A DNA stretch of 64,000 nucleotides, taken from contig CAWKDN010000002.1 in assembly GCA_963848415.1 (NCBI GenBank), forward strand, positions 310,001 to 374,000. Reading direction: 5' to 3'. The notes under the pieces were generated by a model, which did not search any database, was not told where the DNA came from, and saw only the letters and a list, made by a program, of their open reading frames with translations. Every line of letters begins with the position of its first letter. The stretch's first letter is position 1. Of the stretch, positions 42,180 through 50,596 are shown piece after piece. Both the position numbers and the translations under genes were made by a program. Source of the DNA: CAVQBC01 sp963848415. Its GTDB lineage: Bacteria; Actinomycetota; Thermoleophilia; Solirubrobacterales; Solirubrobacteraceae.

Positions 42180-43046
42180 CTAGTAGCGCTCCCACTGCTC
42201 GCTGATGCGCAGCACGCGATCGGCCGCGAAGTACAGCGCCAGCACGGCGATCAGCATCAGCACGCCCATGGCCGAGGCGAGCGCGAGGTCGCGCTGGCGG
42301 CCGAAGACCTCGCCGATGACGATGGCGAGCACGCGGTCGTCCGGGGCGCCGAGGAACGCCGGGGTCACGTAGAAGCCGAGCGAGAGGACGAAGACGATGA
42401 CCGTGCCGGCCAGCGCGCCGGAGCGCAGCGCGGGCAGCACGACGGTTCGCAGCACCAGCGTGCTCGACGCGCCGAGGCTGCGGGCGGCGCGCAGGTGGTT
42501 CGGGTCGATCGCCTGGATGCCGGCGTAGATCGGCAGCACCATGTAGGGCAGCAGGATGTGGACCATCGGCGCCACGAGCCCCGGCATGGTCTGAAACAGG
42601 CCGAGCCCGTCGCTCGTCAGCCCCGCTTCGGCGACGAGGTAGTCCAGCCCGCCGTTGGGCTGCAGCGCCAGCAGCCAGCCGTAGGTGCGCACCAGCAGCG
42701 AGATCCAGAAGGTCAGCAGCAGCACCGCGGAGAGCGTGCGCGCCAGCCCGGGCCGGGCGACCGCCATCGCCAGCGCGTAGACGACGCCGACCACGAGCGC
42801 CGCCAGCGTCGTGGCGGCGGCGAGCACGAGCGTGGTGAGGACGCCCTCCCGGAAGGCCGCGCTGGCCAGCGGCTCGGAGACGACGCCGCCCAGGCCGAGG
42901 TCGCCCGCGGCGCGCGCGAGCACCGCCACGAGCGGGATCGCCAGCGCGAGCACCAGCAGCACCGCGGGCGGGAGCAGCAGCGCGCTCGCACCGCTGCCGC
43001 CCGCCTGGCGGCGGCCACCGGCCCGCGTGGCGACCGCCGTGCTCAC
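42180..43046 (-). CDS. ABC transporter permease (PotB-like)
   Basis: A 288-residue permease with a polar N-terminus and six helices. The EAA loop reads AARSLGASSTLVLRTVVLPA. The PNGGLDYLV and FWISLLVRTYGW segments are typical of PotB-type subunits. Its GTG overlaps the stop of the binding-protein gene (GTGA). It pairs with the PotC-like permease downstream. Confidence 0.9.
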   Translation of the reverse strand: MSTAVATRAGGRRQAGGSGASALLLPPAVLLVLALAIPLVAVLARAAGDLGLGGVVSEPLASAAFREGVLTTLVLAAATTLAALVVGVVYALAMAVARPGLARTLSAVLLLTFWISLLVRTYGWLLALQPNGGLDYLVAEAGLTSDGLGLFQTMPGLVAPMVHILLPYMVLPIYAGIQAIDPNHLRAARSLGASSTLVLRTVVLPALRSGALAGTVIVFVLSLGFYVTPAFLGAPDDRVLAIVIGEVFGRQRDLALASAMGVLMLIAVLALYFAADRVLRISEQWERY

Positions 43047-44167
43047 GCGGCGACCCAGTTCGCGTAGCGCTCGGCGTAGTCGGCGTCCTGCTTGGCGGCC
43101 CGCTCAGTCTCGATCGTGTACGCCTGCTCGCGGTTGGCGGGCGAGTTCGGCGTCTTGGTGAGCTCTTCCTCCGACAGGCTCTCGAACGCGGAGGACACGA
43201 TCGGCCCGAGCAGCAGCTGCTTGGCGACCTCGGTCTGCATCTCCGGCGAGGACATCCAGTCGATCAGCGCGTTGGCCGCGTCCTTGTGCTGCAGGTTGGC
43301 GGGCATCGGGAACGCGCCCCAGGGATAGAGGATCGCGTCGCGGAAGGTGTACTCGAAGTCGCCCTGCTGCTTGAGCTGCTCGGCGCGGCTGTTGGCGGTG
43401 GCGATCAGCGCCGCCGATCCCTGGGTGATGAACTGCTGGCCCTGGGCGTAGGAGTCGTAGAAGAGGAGATCGGACTTGATCGTGTCGAGCTTCTTGAACG
43501 CCCGCTCGAAGTCGATCGGCTGGATCTCCTCCTTGGGCACCCCGTCGGCCAGCAGCGCCAGCTCTAGCGTGCCGGCGTAGATCGACTTCGGAAACGCCCG
43601 TTTGCCGGGGAACTTCGCCGTGTCGAAGAAGTCGGCCCAGGTGGCGGGCGCGCCGGCCTTGGTGCTCCAGCCCATGACGACGCTGTAGGCGTAGGAGCCG
43701 CCGGCGTAGTCGCGGTAGGCCGCGTCGACCATGTCGCAGCGCCGCACCCACGGCTCGAGCTTGGCGAGCTTGGAGCCCGAGTCCAGCAGGCCGATCATCG
43801 AGAAGCCGTCGAAGTCGATCATGTCCCACTCGGGCCGCGGGCTCTCGAGCATCGCGACGAACTTGCCGTAGTCCCACGGCGCGTCGATCACCTTCGCCCC
43901 CGACGCCTCGGTGAAGGGGTCGAACTCGACCTTGCGGCGGACGTCGTAGGTGAGCCCGCCGAAGCCGGCCAGCACGACCTCCTTGGAGGTGATCTCCGGC
44001 CACTTGCTGGTGTCGGGCTCGCCGCCGGAGGCTGCGCTGCCGCCTCCTCCCCCCTCGTCGTCGCTGCCGCACGCGGCCAACAGGCCGGGCGTGATGGCCA
44101 CTCCCGTCAGTGCGGCGGCGCGCTGCAGGAACGCACGCCGGGTCACGTCGGATTCTCGGTACAGCAT
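43043..44167 (-). CDS. ABC transporter substrate-binding lipoprotein (PotD-like)
   Basis: A 374-residue extracellular binding protein. It starts with a twin-arginine segment (VTRRAFLQRAA) and a lipobox (LLAACG), then a Gly/Ser linker. The body matches the PotD/spermidine-type group (EVVLAGFGGLTYD, WDMIDFDGFSMIGLL, GQQFITQGSAALIATANSR, LYPWGAFPMP). It is first in a leftward operon: binding protein, two permeases, ATPase, amidinohydrolase-type enzyme. A divergent duplicated Lrp regulator lies 168 bp away. The ligand is inferred to be a polyamine-like or guanidino cation from context. Confidence 0.9.
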   Translation of the reverse strand: MLYRESDVTRRAFLQRAAALTGVAITPGLLAACGSDDEGGGGGSAASGGEPDTSKWPEITSKEVVLAGFGGLTYDVRRKVEFDPFTEASGAKVIDAPWDYGKFVAMLESPRPEWDMIDFDGFSMIGLLDSGSKLAKLEPWVRRCDMVDAAYRDYAGGSYAYSVVMGWSTKAGAPATWADFFDTAKFPGKRAFPKSIYAGTLELALLADGVPKEEIQPIDFERAFKKLDTIKSDLLFYDSYAQGQQFITQGSAALIATANSRAEQLKQQGDFEYTFRDAILYPWGAFPMPANLQHKDAANALIDWMSSPEMQTEVAKQLLLGPIVSSAFESLSEEELTKTPNSPANREQAYTIETERAAKQDADYAERYANWVAA

Positions 44168-44239
44168 CGCTGTTGGTCCCCCCTCCGCGGGCAGTAACGC
44201 GGGTGACGGTACGTGCTACGAAACGAGCCGTCAACCCCC

Positions 44240-44307
44240 GATTCGTCTATATCCGCGATGCAGAAGAACGTAACGCTTGATCTAGGCCCACCAGTCCATA
44301 GACAATC
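44240..44307. promoter_or_regulatory. Divergent promoter region with spaced inverted half-sites
   Basis: GATTCGTCTAT (44240-44250) and ATAGACAATC (44298-44307) are near-perfect inverted copies of a GATT(C)GTCTAT element. They sit 47 bp apart between the transporter operon and the Lrp gene. They are candidate binding sites for the duplicated Lrp regulator. Confidence 0.4.
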
Positions 44308-44335
44308 GACAGGCGGTCGTGGCATCATCCCGCCC

Positions 44336-45259
44336 GTGCGAAGCGAGCTCGACGCCGTCGACGCGACCCTGGTGCGAGAGCTCCAGCTCAACGGGCGCGC
44401 CAGCGTCCAGGCGCTGGCCGACACGGTCGGCCTGTCGCGCACGGCCACCCGCTCCCGCGTCCAGCAGCTGCTCGGCAGCGGCGTCGTGCGCGTCGTGGGC
44501 ATCGTGCACGCCGCGGTCGCGGGGATCCCGGCGCTCGCGCACGTCTCGGTGGCCGTGGAGGGCCCGACCGGGACGCTGGCGCGCGACGTCGCCGCCCGCC
44601 CGGCGTCGACGTACGTCTCGCGCGTGGCGGGGCAGTTCGCGCTGATCGTCGAGCTGCGTGCCCGCGACGACGCCGCCCTGACGGCGGAGATCGACTGGCT
44701 GCGGGCGCGCGAGGAGGTCCGGCGCGTGGAAGTCTTCCGCGCCGAGACGACGGTCCGCGACGCCTACGCCCTCGTCCGCGAGCTCGACCCGGTGGCGCTC
44801 GACGCGGTCGACTGGCGGCTGCTGCAGGAGCTCCAGCGCGACGGTCGCGCGCCCTACGCCCTGCTCGCCGGCCGCGTCGGCCTCTCCCAGGCCGCGACCC
44901 GCGCCCGCGTCGTGCGGCTGATCGGCTCCGGCACGGTGCACGTCAGCGGGTTGATCGACTCCGACGCTCTGGGGGTGCGCGAGGGCGTCGGGCTGGGCGT
45001 GCGGGCGCGGGGTACGGCGCGGGCGGCGGCGCTGGCCATCGCGGCGTTGCCGGGCCTCAACTACGTGGTCACCGGCTTCGGCCGCTTCGACGTCGTCTGC
45101 GGCGCCGACGCGCCGGTGCGCGCGCAGCTGATCGACGTCGTCGACGCGGTGCGCGGCCTGCCCGCCGTGCGCGAGGCCGAGTCCTGGTACCACCTCGAGC
45201 TGGTCAAGGAGTCCTACGCCGTGGACCTCGCGGCGGCCGCGGCCGCCAACGGCGGCTAG
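44336..45259 (+). CDS. Lrp/AsnC regulator with two tandem Lrp units
   Basis: A 307-residue protein made of two Lrp-like modules. The first helix-turn-helix is at about residues 3-50 (LDAVDATLVRELQLNGRASV, VGLSRTATRSRVQQLL). The second is at about 155-205 (LDAVDWRLLQELQRDGRAPY, VGLSQAATRARVVRLI). Each is followed by a RAM-like domain. Double-unit proteins of this kind occur in actinobacteria and may bind DNA as pseudo-dimers. GTG 44336 is chosen because homology starts there. It is divergent from the ABC operon and its stop overlaps the AruI-like gene stop by 4 bp. Confidence 0.9.
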   Translation: MRSELDAVDATLVRELQLNGRASVQALADTVGLSRTATRSRVQQLLGSGVVRVVGIVHAAVAGIPALAHVSVAVEGPTGTLARDVAARPASTYVSRVAGQFALIVELRARDDAALTAEIDWLRAREEVRRVEVFRAETTVRDAYALVRELDPVALDAVDWRLLQELQRDGRAPYALLAGRVGLSQAATRARVVRLIGSGTVHVSGLIDSDALGVREGVGLGVRARGTARAAALAIAALPGLNYVVTGFGRFDVVCGADAPVRAQLIDVVDAVRGLPAVREAESWYHLELVKESYAVDLAAAAAANGG

Positions 45260-46833
45260 GCCGCAACCCGGATCAGCGTCGGGCGGTCGGCGCCGAGTGC
45301 GGTGGCGATCGCGGCCGTCAGCTCCTCCGGCGTGCTCGGCGACGCGGTCGCGCAGCCGAACCCGGCGGCGATCGCCGGCAGGTCGCGGGCGGTCGTCTCC
45401 GTCCCGATCGCGGGCGCCCCCGCGTGCTCGAAGGAGTCGCGGATCTCGCCGTAGCCGCGGTTGTCCCAGACGACGAGCGGGAGCGCCAGGCCGAGGTCGA
45501 CGGCGGTCGCCAGCTCGGCGATCGTGAACAGCAGGCCGCCGTCGCCGGCGAGCGCGAGCACCGGGCGCTCGGGCGCCGCCAGCTTCGCCCCGATCGCCAT
45601 CGGCAGCGCCGGCCCGAGCGTGCCCAGGCCGTAGGGAGCCAGCCACGACCGCGGCCGCTCGGCGCCGAGGTAGTGGTGGGCCGTGTAGGCGGGCTGGGTG
45701 GAGTCCAGGGCGACGATGCGGTCGGTCGGCAGCGCGGCGTCGATGGCGTCGAGCCACGGGAGGTGCGAGCGGCTCTGATCGGTCCACTCCAGGTCGGCCA
45801 GCGCCGCGCGGACGCGCGCCTCGGCGTCCGGCCGGGCGGTCATTGCGTCCGGCAGCGCGGACCCGAGCCGGCCGAGCGTCCGTGCCGCGTCACCTTCCAG
45901 CGCCACCGCAGCCTCGGTGCCGCGCCGCAGCTGGCCGGGGTCGATGTCGATGCGGATGACCTTCCCGGTGAAGCGGGGCGCCGCGCCGCTGTAGAGCCAG
46001 TCGACCTCGGAGATCTCGGTGCCGGCCAGCACGGCGACGTCGGCGCCGCACACGAGCTCCTGGACCGGCGCGAAGGGCAGCGTCGCGCCGAGGCAGAGCG
46101 GGTGCGAGGAGGGCAGCACGCCCTTCGCGTTGCCGGTGAGCGCGACCGGCGCGCCGAGCCGCTCAGCGAGGGCGGTCGCCTGCGGGCCGGCGTCGACCGC
46201 GCCGCCGCCCAGCAGCAGCGCCGGGCGCTCGGCCGCGGCGAGCAGCGCCGCCGCGCGCTCCAGCTCGCCGGCCGGCGGCGCGGGCGCCTGGCCGGCCTCG
46301 CCCGGGGCGGGCGCCGCGGACGCGCCGGCCTCCAGGCCGAGCACGTCGACCGGCACGGCGAGGTGCGCCGGCCGGGGCCGCCCGACGTGCAACGAGGCCC
46401 ACGCCCGCCGCAGCGCGCCGACGGCCTCCGCCGGTTCGGGCGAGATCTCGGAGAAACCGGTGATCGAGGCGACCAGCAGCGCCTGGTCGGGAACGTCGTG
46501 CAGTGGGCCCCTCCCGGCCCCGAGCAGCGCGCGCTCGGTCGTGCTGGCGAGGATCAGCAGCGGCACGGAGTCGTGGAAGGCCTCGGCGATCGGGGTCATC
46601 GCGTTGGTCACCCCCGGCCCGGTGATCAGCACGCAGACACCCGGCCGCCCGCTGACGCGTGCGTAGCCGTCGGCCATGAAGCCGGCGCCCTGCTCGTGGC
46701 GGGGCGTGATCGCCCGGATCCCGGCGCGCTCGATCCCGCGGTAGAGCTCGATCGTGTGCACGCCGGGGATGCCGAAGACGAGCTCGACGCCCAGCGCGCG
46801 CAGCTCCTCCCCCAGCGCCTCGCCGACCCGCAC
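45256..46833 (-). CDS. ThDP-dependent decarboxylase, 5-guanidino-2-oxopentanoate decarboxylase-like (AruI)
   Basis: A 525-residue thiamine-diphosphate enzyme of the acetolactate-synthase fold. The catalytic Glu is in TPRHEQGAGFMADGYARV near residue 50. The ThDP motif runs from LAGDGG to VVWDNRGYGEI. The start (GVELVFGIPGVHTIELYRGI) is much closer to AruI of the arginine transaminase pathway than to biosynthetic acetolactate synthase, as far as I can judge by memory. AruI converts 5-guanidino-2-oxopentanoate to 4-guanidinobutyraldehyde. It follows a D-2-hydroxyacid dehydrogenase by 2 bp. Confidence 0.78.
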   Translation of the reverse strand: MRVGEALGEELRALGVELVFGIPGVHTIELYRGIERAGIRAITPRHEQGAGFMADGYARVSGRPGVCVLITGPGVTNAMTPIAEAFHDSVPLLILASTTERALLGAGRGPLHDVPDQALLVASITGFSEISPEPAEAVGALRRAWASLHVGRPRPAHLAVPVDVLGLEAGASAAPAPGEAGQAPAPPAGELERAAALLAAAERPALLLGGGAVDAGPQATALAERLGAPVALTGNAKGVLPSSHPLCLGATLPFAPVQELVCGADVAVLAGTEISEVDWLYSGAAPRFTGKVIRIDIDPGQLRRGTEAAVALEGDAARTLGRLGSALPDAMTARPDAEARVRAALADLEWTDQSRSHLPWLDAIDAALPTDRIVALDSTQPAYTAHHYLGAERPRSWLAPYGLGTLGPALPMAIGAKLAAPERPVLALAGDGGLLFTIAELATAVDLGLALPLVVWDNRGYGEIRDSFEHAGAPAIGTETTARDLPAIAAGFGCATASPSTPEELTAAIATALGADRPTLIRVAA

Positions 46834-46835
46834 CG

Positions 46836-47804
46836 CTAGAGCTCCCGCACGGGGGTCAGCGGACGACCCGTGCGCTGCCAGGCCAGCACGTTGGCGGCCT
46901 GGTGGCGCGGGTAGCCGACGGCGGTCTGCGGCGAGAAGTAGGCGGCGTGAGGGCTCATCAGCACCCGCGGATGGTGCACGAGCGGGTGGCCGGCCGGCGG
47001 CGGCTCGGGATCGACCACGTCCAGCGCCGCGCCGCCGAGGCGGCCGGAGTCCAGCGCGGCGAGCAGCGCGTCCTGGTCGATCAGCTCGCCGCGGCTCACG
47101 TTCACCACGCACGCGCCGCGCGGCAGCCTGGCCAGCAACGCGGCGTCGACGACGGGGGGCGCGCCGCGCGCATGCGGCAGGTGCAGCGAGAGCACGTCGG
47201 CGCAGTCCGCCAGCGCCTCACGGTCGAGCCGCTGCACCCCCGCCGGCCAGTCCGCGGCCGCCACGCCGGGGTCGTGCGCGGCGACGCGGCCGAAGAGCCC
47301 GGTCGCCAGCCCGGCGGCGTGGCGGCCGATGCGGCCGAGCCCGAGCAGACCGAGGGTCAGCGCCGAGGGCCGCCGCGGCGGCTCGGCGACGTCCACCCGC
47401 CAGTGCCCCGCGCGCACGTCGCGGTCGAAGCGGGGCAGCTGGCGCACGAGCGCCAGGGCCATCGCGATCGCGTGCACGGCGACGTCCTCCGTCGCCACCG
47501 CCGGCACGTTGGAGACCCAGATGCCGCGCTGCGCCGCGGCGTCGACGTCGATCATGTCGACGCCGACCGACAGGGTGGCCAGCAGCCGCAGGCGCGGCAG
47601 CCGGTCGAGCAGCGCCGCGTCGACGTCCAGGTAGCCGACCAGCAGCGCGGTGGCGCCGGCCGCGGCTTCGGCGATCCGCTCGGGGTCGGTCGAGCCGAGC
47701 CGGTGGACGTCCCAGCCGGCGTCACGCAGCGTACGCTCGCCGGCGTCGATGACGAGGCCCTCCCAGTCGGTGTAGACGGCCACCGGGGGCGGCGGGTCTG
47801 CCAT
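46836..47804 (-). CDS. D-2-hydroxyacid dehydrogenase
   Basis: A 322-residue NAD-dependent 2-hydroxyacid dehydrogenase, C-terminal-binding-protein-like. The Rossmann motif GLLGLGRIGRHAAG and the catalytic Arg (VNVSRGELID), Glu (DVVDPEP) and His (MSPHAAYFS) are all present. It interconverts a 2-oxoacid and a D-2-hydroxyacid. Next to the AruI-like gene, a guanidino or amino-acid-derived 2-oxoacid is a plausible substrate. I choose ATG 47804 because TATGGT lies 7 nt before it; the ATG at 47816 lies inside that hexamer. Confidence 0.88.
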   Translation of the reverse strand: MADPPPPVAVYTDWEGLVIDAGERTLRDAGWDVHRLGSTDPERIAEAAAGATALLVGYLDVDAALLDRLPRLRLLATLSVGVDMIDVDAAAQRGIWVSNVPAVATEDVAVHAIAMALALVRQLPRFDRDVRAGHWRVDVAEPPRRPSALTLGLLGLGRIGRHAAGLATGLFGRVAAHDPGVAAADWPAGVQRLDREALADCADVLSLHLPHARGAPPVVDAALLARLPRGACVVNVSRGELIDQDALLAALDSGRLGGAALDVVDPEPPPAGHPLVHHPRVLMSPHAAYFSPQTAVGYPRHQAANVLAWQRTGRPLTPVREL

Positions 47805-47811
47805 CGCGCGA

Positions 47812-47817
47812 ACCATA
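47812..47817 (-). promoter_or_regulatory. TATGGT -10-like hexamer before the hydroxyacid dehydrogenase
   Basis: On the minus strand TATGGT lies 7 nt before ATG 47804. The upstream ATG at 47816 overlaps the hexamer itself. Confidence 0.4.
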
Positions 47818-47854
47818 CGTCAGCCCCGGGCACGCGATCCGCGCAGCGGTGATC

Positions 47855-47860
47855 TAGGGT
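47855..47860 (+). promoter_or_regulatory. TAGGGT -10-like hexamer before the M20 gene
   Basis: TAGGGT lies 10 nt before the ATG at 47871. No Shine-Dalgarno is present. Confidence 0.45.
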
Positions 47861-47870
47861 CGCCGGCGCG

Positions 47871-49442
47871 ATGACGTCCGCTCCGACGCAGTCCGCCCAC
47901 CGCTGGGTCGAGGCCCACGGCGACGAGCTGTCGGCGTGGACGCGGGCGATCTGGGATCTCGCCGAGCCCGCCTGGCGCGAGTACCGCTCCGCCGCCTGGT
48001 TCGTCGAGCGCCTGCGCGCGGAGGGCTTCGAGGTCGAGGCTCCGAGCGGCGGCATGCCGACGGCGTTCAGCGCGCGCTGGACGAACGGCGACGGGCCGAC
48101 CGTGCTGACCTACGCGGAGTACGACGCGGTGCCCGGCAACAGCCAGGCAGCGGCGACCACACCCGGGCCGCGGCCCGGGACCACGCGCTTCGCGGCCGGC
48201 CATACCGACCCGCACTCCGCGCTCGGGATCGGCGCGCTCGGGGCGCTGCTGGCCGCCAAGGACGCGATGGAGGCCCACGGCGTGGAGGGGACGCTGCGGT
48301 TCACCGGCGAGCCGGCCGAGAAGATGCAGGGCTCGAAGGTCGTGCACGGCCTGCGCGGCTACTACGACGGGGTCGACGCGATCGTCTCCTGCCACCCCTT
48401 CTACATGCTGCCGCTGTGCAACACCGTCCGCTGGGACACCCACTGCGGTGCCTACTACAGCCGCGTCTACTCGTTCGTGGCCGCCGAGCCGTCCGACTGG
48501 TCGCCCGCGCCGGGCGGCGGACCGATCGCGGCGGCGCACTCCGCCGCCCGGGCGCCGGGGGCGAACGTCGCCCTCACGACGATGTACGCCCTCACGAAGG
48601 CCACCCAGGAGTCGATGCTGCCGCACACGGGCGGCTGGTCGCTGAACGAGGCGATCCTGTCGGCCGGCAGCTTCACCGCGGACAACCTGCCGGCGCCGCT
48701 CGCCCAGCTGCAATACAGCTGGCGGACGCCCGACGTGGCGATGGCCGAGGCGGTGCTCGGCGTGCTCGACGCCAACGCGCGCCAGGCGGCCGCGGCCGCG
48801 CACTGCGAGCTGCAGACCCGCTGGGTCGCGCGCAACCGGCCCGGGGTCGCCAACCACGCGCTCGCGTCGGTCGCCTTCGCCAACCTCGAGGCTGTCGGTC
48901 CGCCCCGTCTCGGCCCCGACGCGGTGGCCGTCGGGCGCGCCATCCAGGCCGAGCTCGGGCTCGAGCCGGCGGAGCAGCCGTTCCTCGACGCCTGCGAGCA
49001 GCTCGTCGAGCCGCTCGAGGCCGAGCGGCGCCTGCGCGAGTCGCTGCCGGCCTGGCAGCGCCACTGGACCTCCGACGACTACGTGGAGATGTCGTGGTAC
49101 GCGCCGACCGCGCGCATGTACGTCGCCCGGCCGGCGCTCGCCCCGCCGCCCGGCGGCGTCGGGCACCCGGCCTGGGTGGCCAACGCGCTCGGCGGCATCC
49201 CGGCGACGATCGACCCGACGGTGCACTGCACGGCCAAGGCGGTGGCCGGCACGCTGCTCGACGTGCTGAGCGACGCGGACCTCGCCGCCGCCGCCCGCGC
49301 GGAGTTCGAGGCGCGGACGAGCGGGCCGCAGCGGATCGAGCCGCTGCTGCCCGCGGACTTCGAGCCGCCGCTCGAGCTGCCGTGGCCGGAGTACGTGACG
49401 ACCGAGCGAGGGCGCGGCTGGGTGAACCCCTGGCCGGGGTGA
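47871..49442 (+). CDS. M20-family amidohydrolase, AbgB-like
   Basis: A 523-residue zinc amidohydrolase of the p-aminobenzoyl-glutamate hydrolase B type. Likely metal ligands are in AGHTDPHSALG, FTGEPAEKMQG and CHPFYMLP. The dimerisation insert lies in the middle, and TIDPTVHCTAKAVAG near the end fits AbgB. These enzymes cleave amide or amidino bonds of aminoacyl conjugates. Divergent from the hydroxyacid dehydrogenase across 66 bp, it probably belongs to the same guanidino/amino acid catabolic unit. The true substrate is unknown. Confidence 0.85.
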   Translation: MTSAPTQSAHRWVEAHGDELSAWTRAIWDLAEPAWREYRSAAWFVERLRAEGFEVEAPSGGMPTAFSARWTNGDGPTVLTYAEYDAVPGNSQAAATTPGPRPGTTRFAAGHTDPHSALGIGALGALLAAKDAMEAHGVEGTLRFTGEPAEKMQGSKVVHGLRGYYDGVDAIVSCHPFYMLPLCNTVRWDTHCGAYYSRVYSFVAAEPSDWSPAPGGGPIAAAHSAARAPGANVALTTMYALTKATQESMLPHTGGWSLNEAILSAGSFTADNLPAPLAQLQYSWRTPDVAMAEAVLGVLDANARQAAAAAHCELQTRWVARNRPGVANHALASVAFANLEAVGPPRLGPDAVAVGRAIQAELGLEPAEQPFLDACEQLVEPLEAERRLRESLPAWQRHWTSDDYVEMSWYAPTARMYVARPALAPPPGGVGHPAWVANALGGIPATIDPTVHCTAKAVAGTLLDVLSDADLAAAARAEFEARTSGPQRIEPLLPADFEPPLELPWPEYVTTERGRGWVNPWPG

Positions 49443-49448
49443 CCGCGC

Positions 49449-50090
49449 TCAGCGCCACATGGTCCCGAGCAGGGCCCGTCCCGGGCGCTCCGGGGCCGGG
49501 AAGAGGTCCAACCGGTCGCGCAACAGCCGGGCGCGGGCCTTGTCGCGGCGGCCCGGGAAGCGCTCCGCCAGGCCGCAGAGGACCGCGAACGCCAGCTCGT
49601 GGCCGCAGTGGCGGCGCACGGCGTCCGGGGCGGGCACGCCGGCCCGGGTCCTGGTCGTCTCGACCAGCCACAGGCGGTCACCGTCCAGCAGTCCGGCGTA
49701 CCAGCTCGTGGGGCTCGAGCTCAGCGCCGGCGTCCAGCCGGCGCGGCGGCCGAGCTCGACGGCCACGGCGGCGAGCAGCACCGGATGCCCGCGCCCGGCG
49801 GCGAGGACGTGGTCGAGCCACAAGCCGTCGACCGCGACGTCATCGAGCTCGAATTCCTCGGCGATCAGCTCGGCCAGCGCCGTCGCCCGCGCCGCGGGCC
49901 GGGGCTCGACGGCGAACAGCGGGCGCGCACGCTGGTCGAGCTCGGCGTCGAGCTCGGCCGGGTCGACCGGCCGCCACAGCGCGGCCAGCGCGATCAGCGT
50001 CTCCGCGAGCCCCGGGCACGCGCGGCGACCGAGCGCCGCGAGCGCCGCCTCGGCCGCCGGCATCGTCGGGTCGTGCTCGCCGCTCGCCAT
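49449..50090 (-). CDS. SirB1-like transglutaminase-fold protein
   Basis: A 213-residue protein of the SirB1/YchA type. A helical N-terminal part (AAEAALAALGRRACPGLAET, IALAALWRPVD) leads to the VDGLWLDHVLAAGRGHPVLL segment. In this segment the usual nucleophile Cys position near GxP is not evident, so transglutaminase chemistry is doubtful. The C-terminal part has a GHELAFAVLCGL helix. The role is unknown. The upstream region holds two DtxR-like boxes. GAGGTGGTGGG precedes the ATG. Confidence 0.7.
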   Translation of the reverse strand: MASGEHDPTMPAAEAALAALGRRACPGLAETLIALAALWRPVDPAELDAELDQRARPLFAVEPRPAARATALAELIAEEFELDDVAVDGLWLDHVLAAGRGHPVLLAAVAVELGRRAGWTPALSSSPTSWYAGLLDGDRLWLVETTRTRAGVPAPDAVRRHCGHELAFAVLCGLAERFPGRRDKARARLLRDRLDLFPAPERPGRALLGTMWR

Positions 50091-50108
50091 CCCACCACCT
50101 CGCTCGAG

Positions 50109-50122
50109 TTAGGGTGCCCTAA
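50109..50122. promoter_or_regulatory. DtxR/IdeR-like box 1
   Basis: TTAGGGTGCCCTAA, a palindrome of the form TTAGG-N4-CCTAA. It lies 18 bp before the SirB1-like start, where a promoter is expected. Confidence 0.5.
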
Positions 50123-50161
50123 ACGCTCGGGCGGAGTCATATCAGACCGAGACGGTTGGTG

Positions 50162-50175
50162 TTAGGGCTGCCTAA
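50162..50175. promoter_or_regulatory. DtxR/IdeR-like box 2
   Basis: TTAGGGCTGCCTAA, again TTAGG-N4-CCTAA and extended to GTTAGG/CCTAAC arms. It starts 53 bp from box 1 and lies 7 bp beyond the CoA-binding gene stop. Confidence 0.5.
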
Positions 50176-50182
50176 CCGTGGC

Positions 50183-50581
50183 TCAGCGGTGGCGAGGCAG
50201 CTCGATCGCCGGGCAGCGGTCCATGACGACGCGCAGCCCGGCGCCGGCGGCCCGCTCGGCGGCGGCATGGTCGATCACCCCGAGCTGGAGCCACACGCCC
50301 GTCGCCCCGAGCGCGATCGCCTCGTCGACGTGGGCGCCGGCCTCCGATCGCCGGCGGAAGACGTCCACGACGTCGATGCGATCCGGGACGTCGGCGAGGC
50401 GGGGATAGCAGCGTTCGCCGAGCAGCTCGCCCGAGACGTGCGGGTTCACGGGAATCACCCGGAAGCCGCTGCGCTGGAGCAGCGCGGCGACGCGGTGGGA
50501 GTCGCGCCCCGGATCGGGCGAGCAACCCACGACGGCCCAGGTCCGGGTCTCGGTCAGAAGGGCGCGGACGTCGTCGTCCAT
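50183..50581 (-). CDS. CoA-binding domain protein (YccU-like)
   Basis: A 132-residue Rossmann-like CoA-binding protein. The opening strand-loop TWAVVGCSPDPGRDSHRVA, the VIPVNPHVSGELLGERCYPR segment, VWLQLGVID and the terminal DRCPAIE are all typical of the YccU group. Members bind CoA; the physiological role is unclear. A perfect 10-bp hairpin lies between its start and the upstream secreted-protein gene. Confidence 0.87.
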   Translation of the reverse strand: MDDDVRALLTETRTWAVVGCSPDPGRDSHRVAALLQRSGFRVIPVNPHVSGELLGERCYPRLADVPDRIDVVDVFRRRSEAGAHVDEAIALGATGVWLQLGVIDHAAAERAAGAGLRVVMDRCPAIELPRHR

Positions 50582-50596
50582 GGCGGGCCGGTGTGG

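Noticed and set aside
44213..44335. Extended N-terminus of the double Lrp protein
   Set aside because: The extra 41 codons lie in the divergent promoter region and lack homology; GTG 44336 starts the first helix-turn-helix.
45424..46839. Plus-strand frame of 471 codons opposite the AruI-like gene
   Set aside because: Antisense shadow without motifs; ThDP motifs are on the minus strand.
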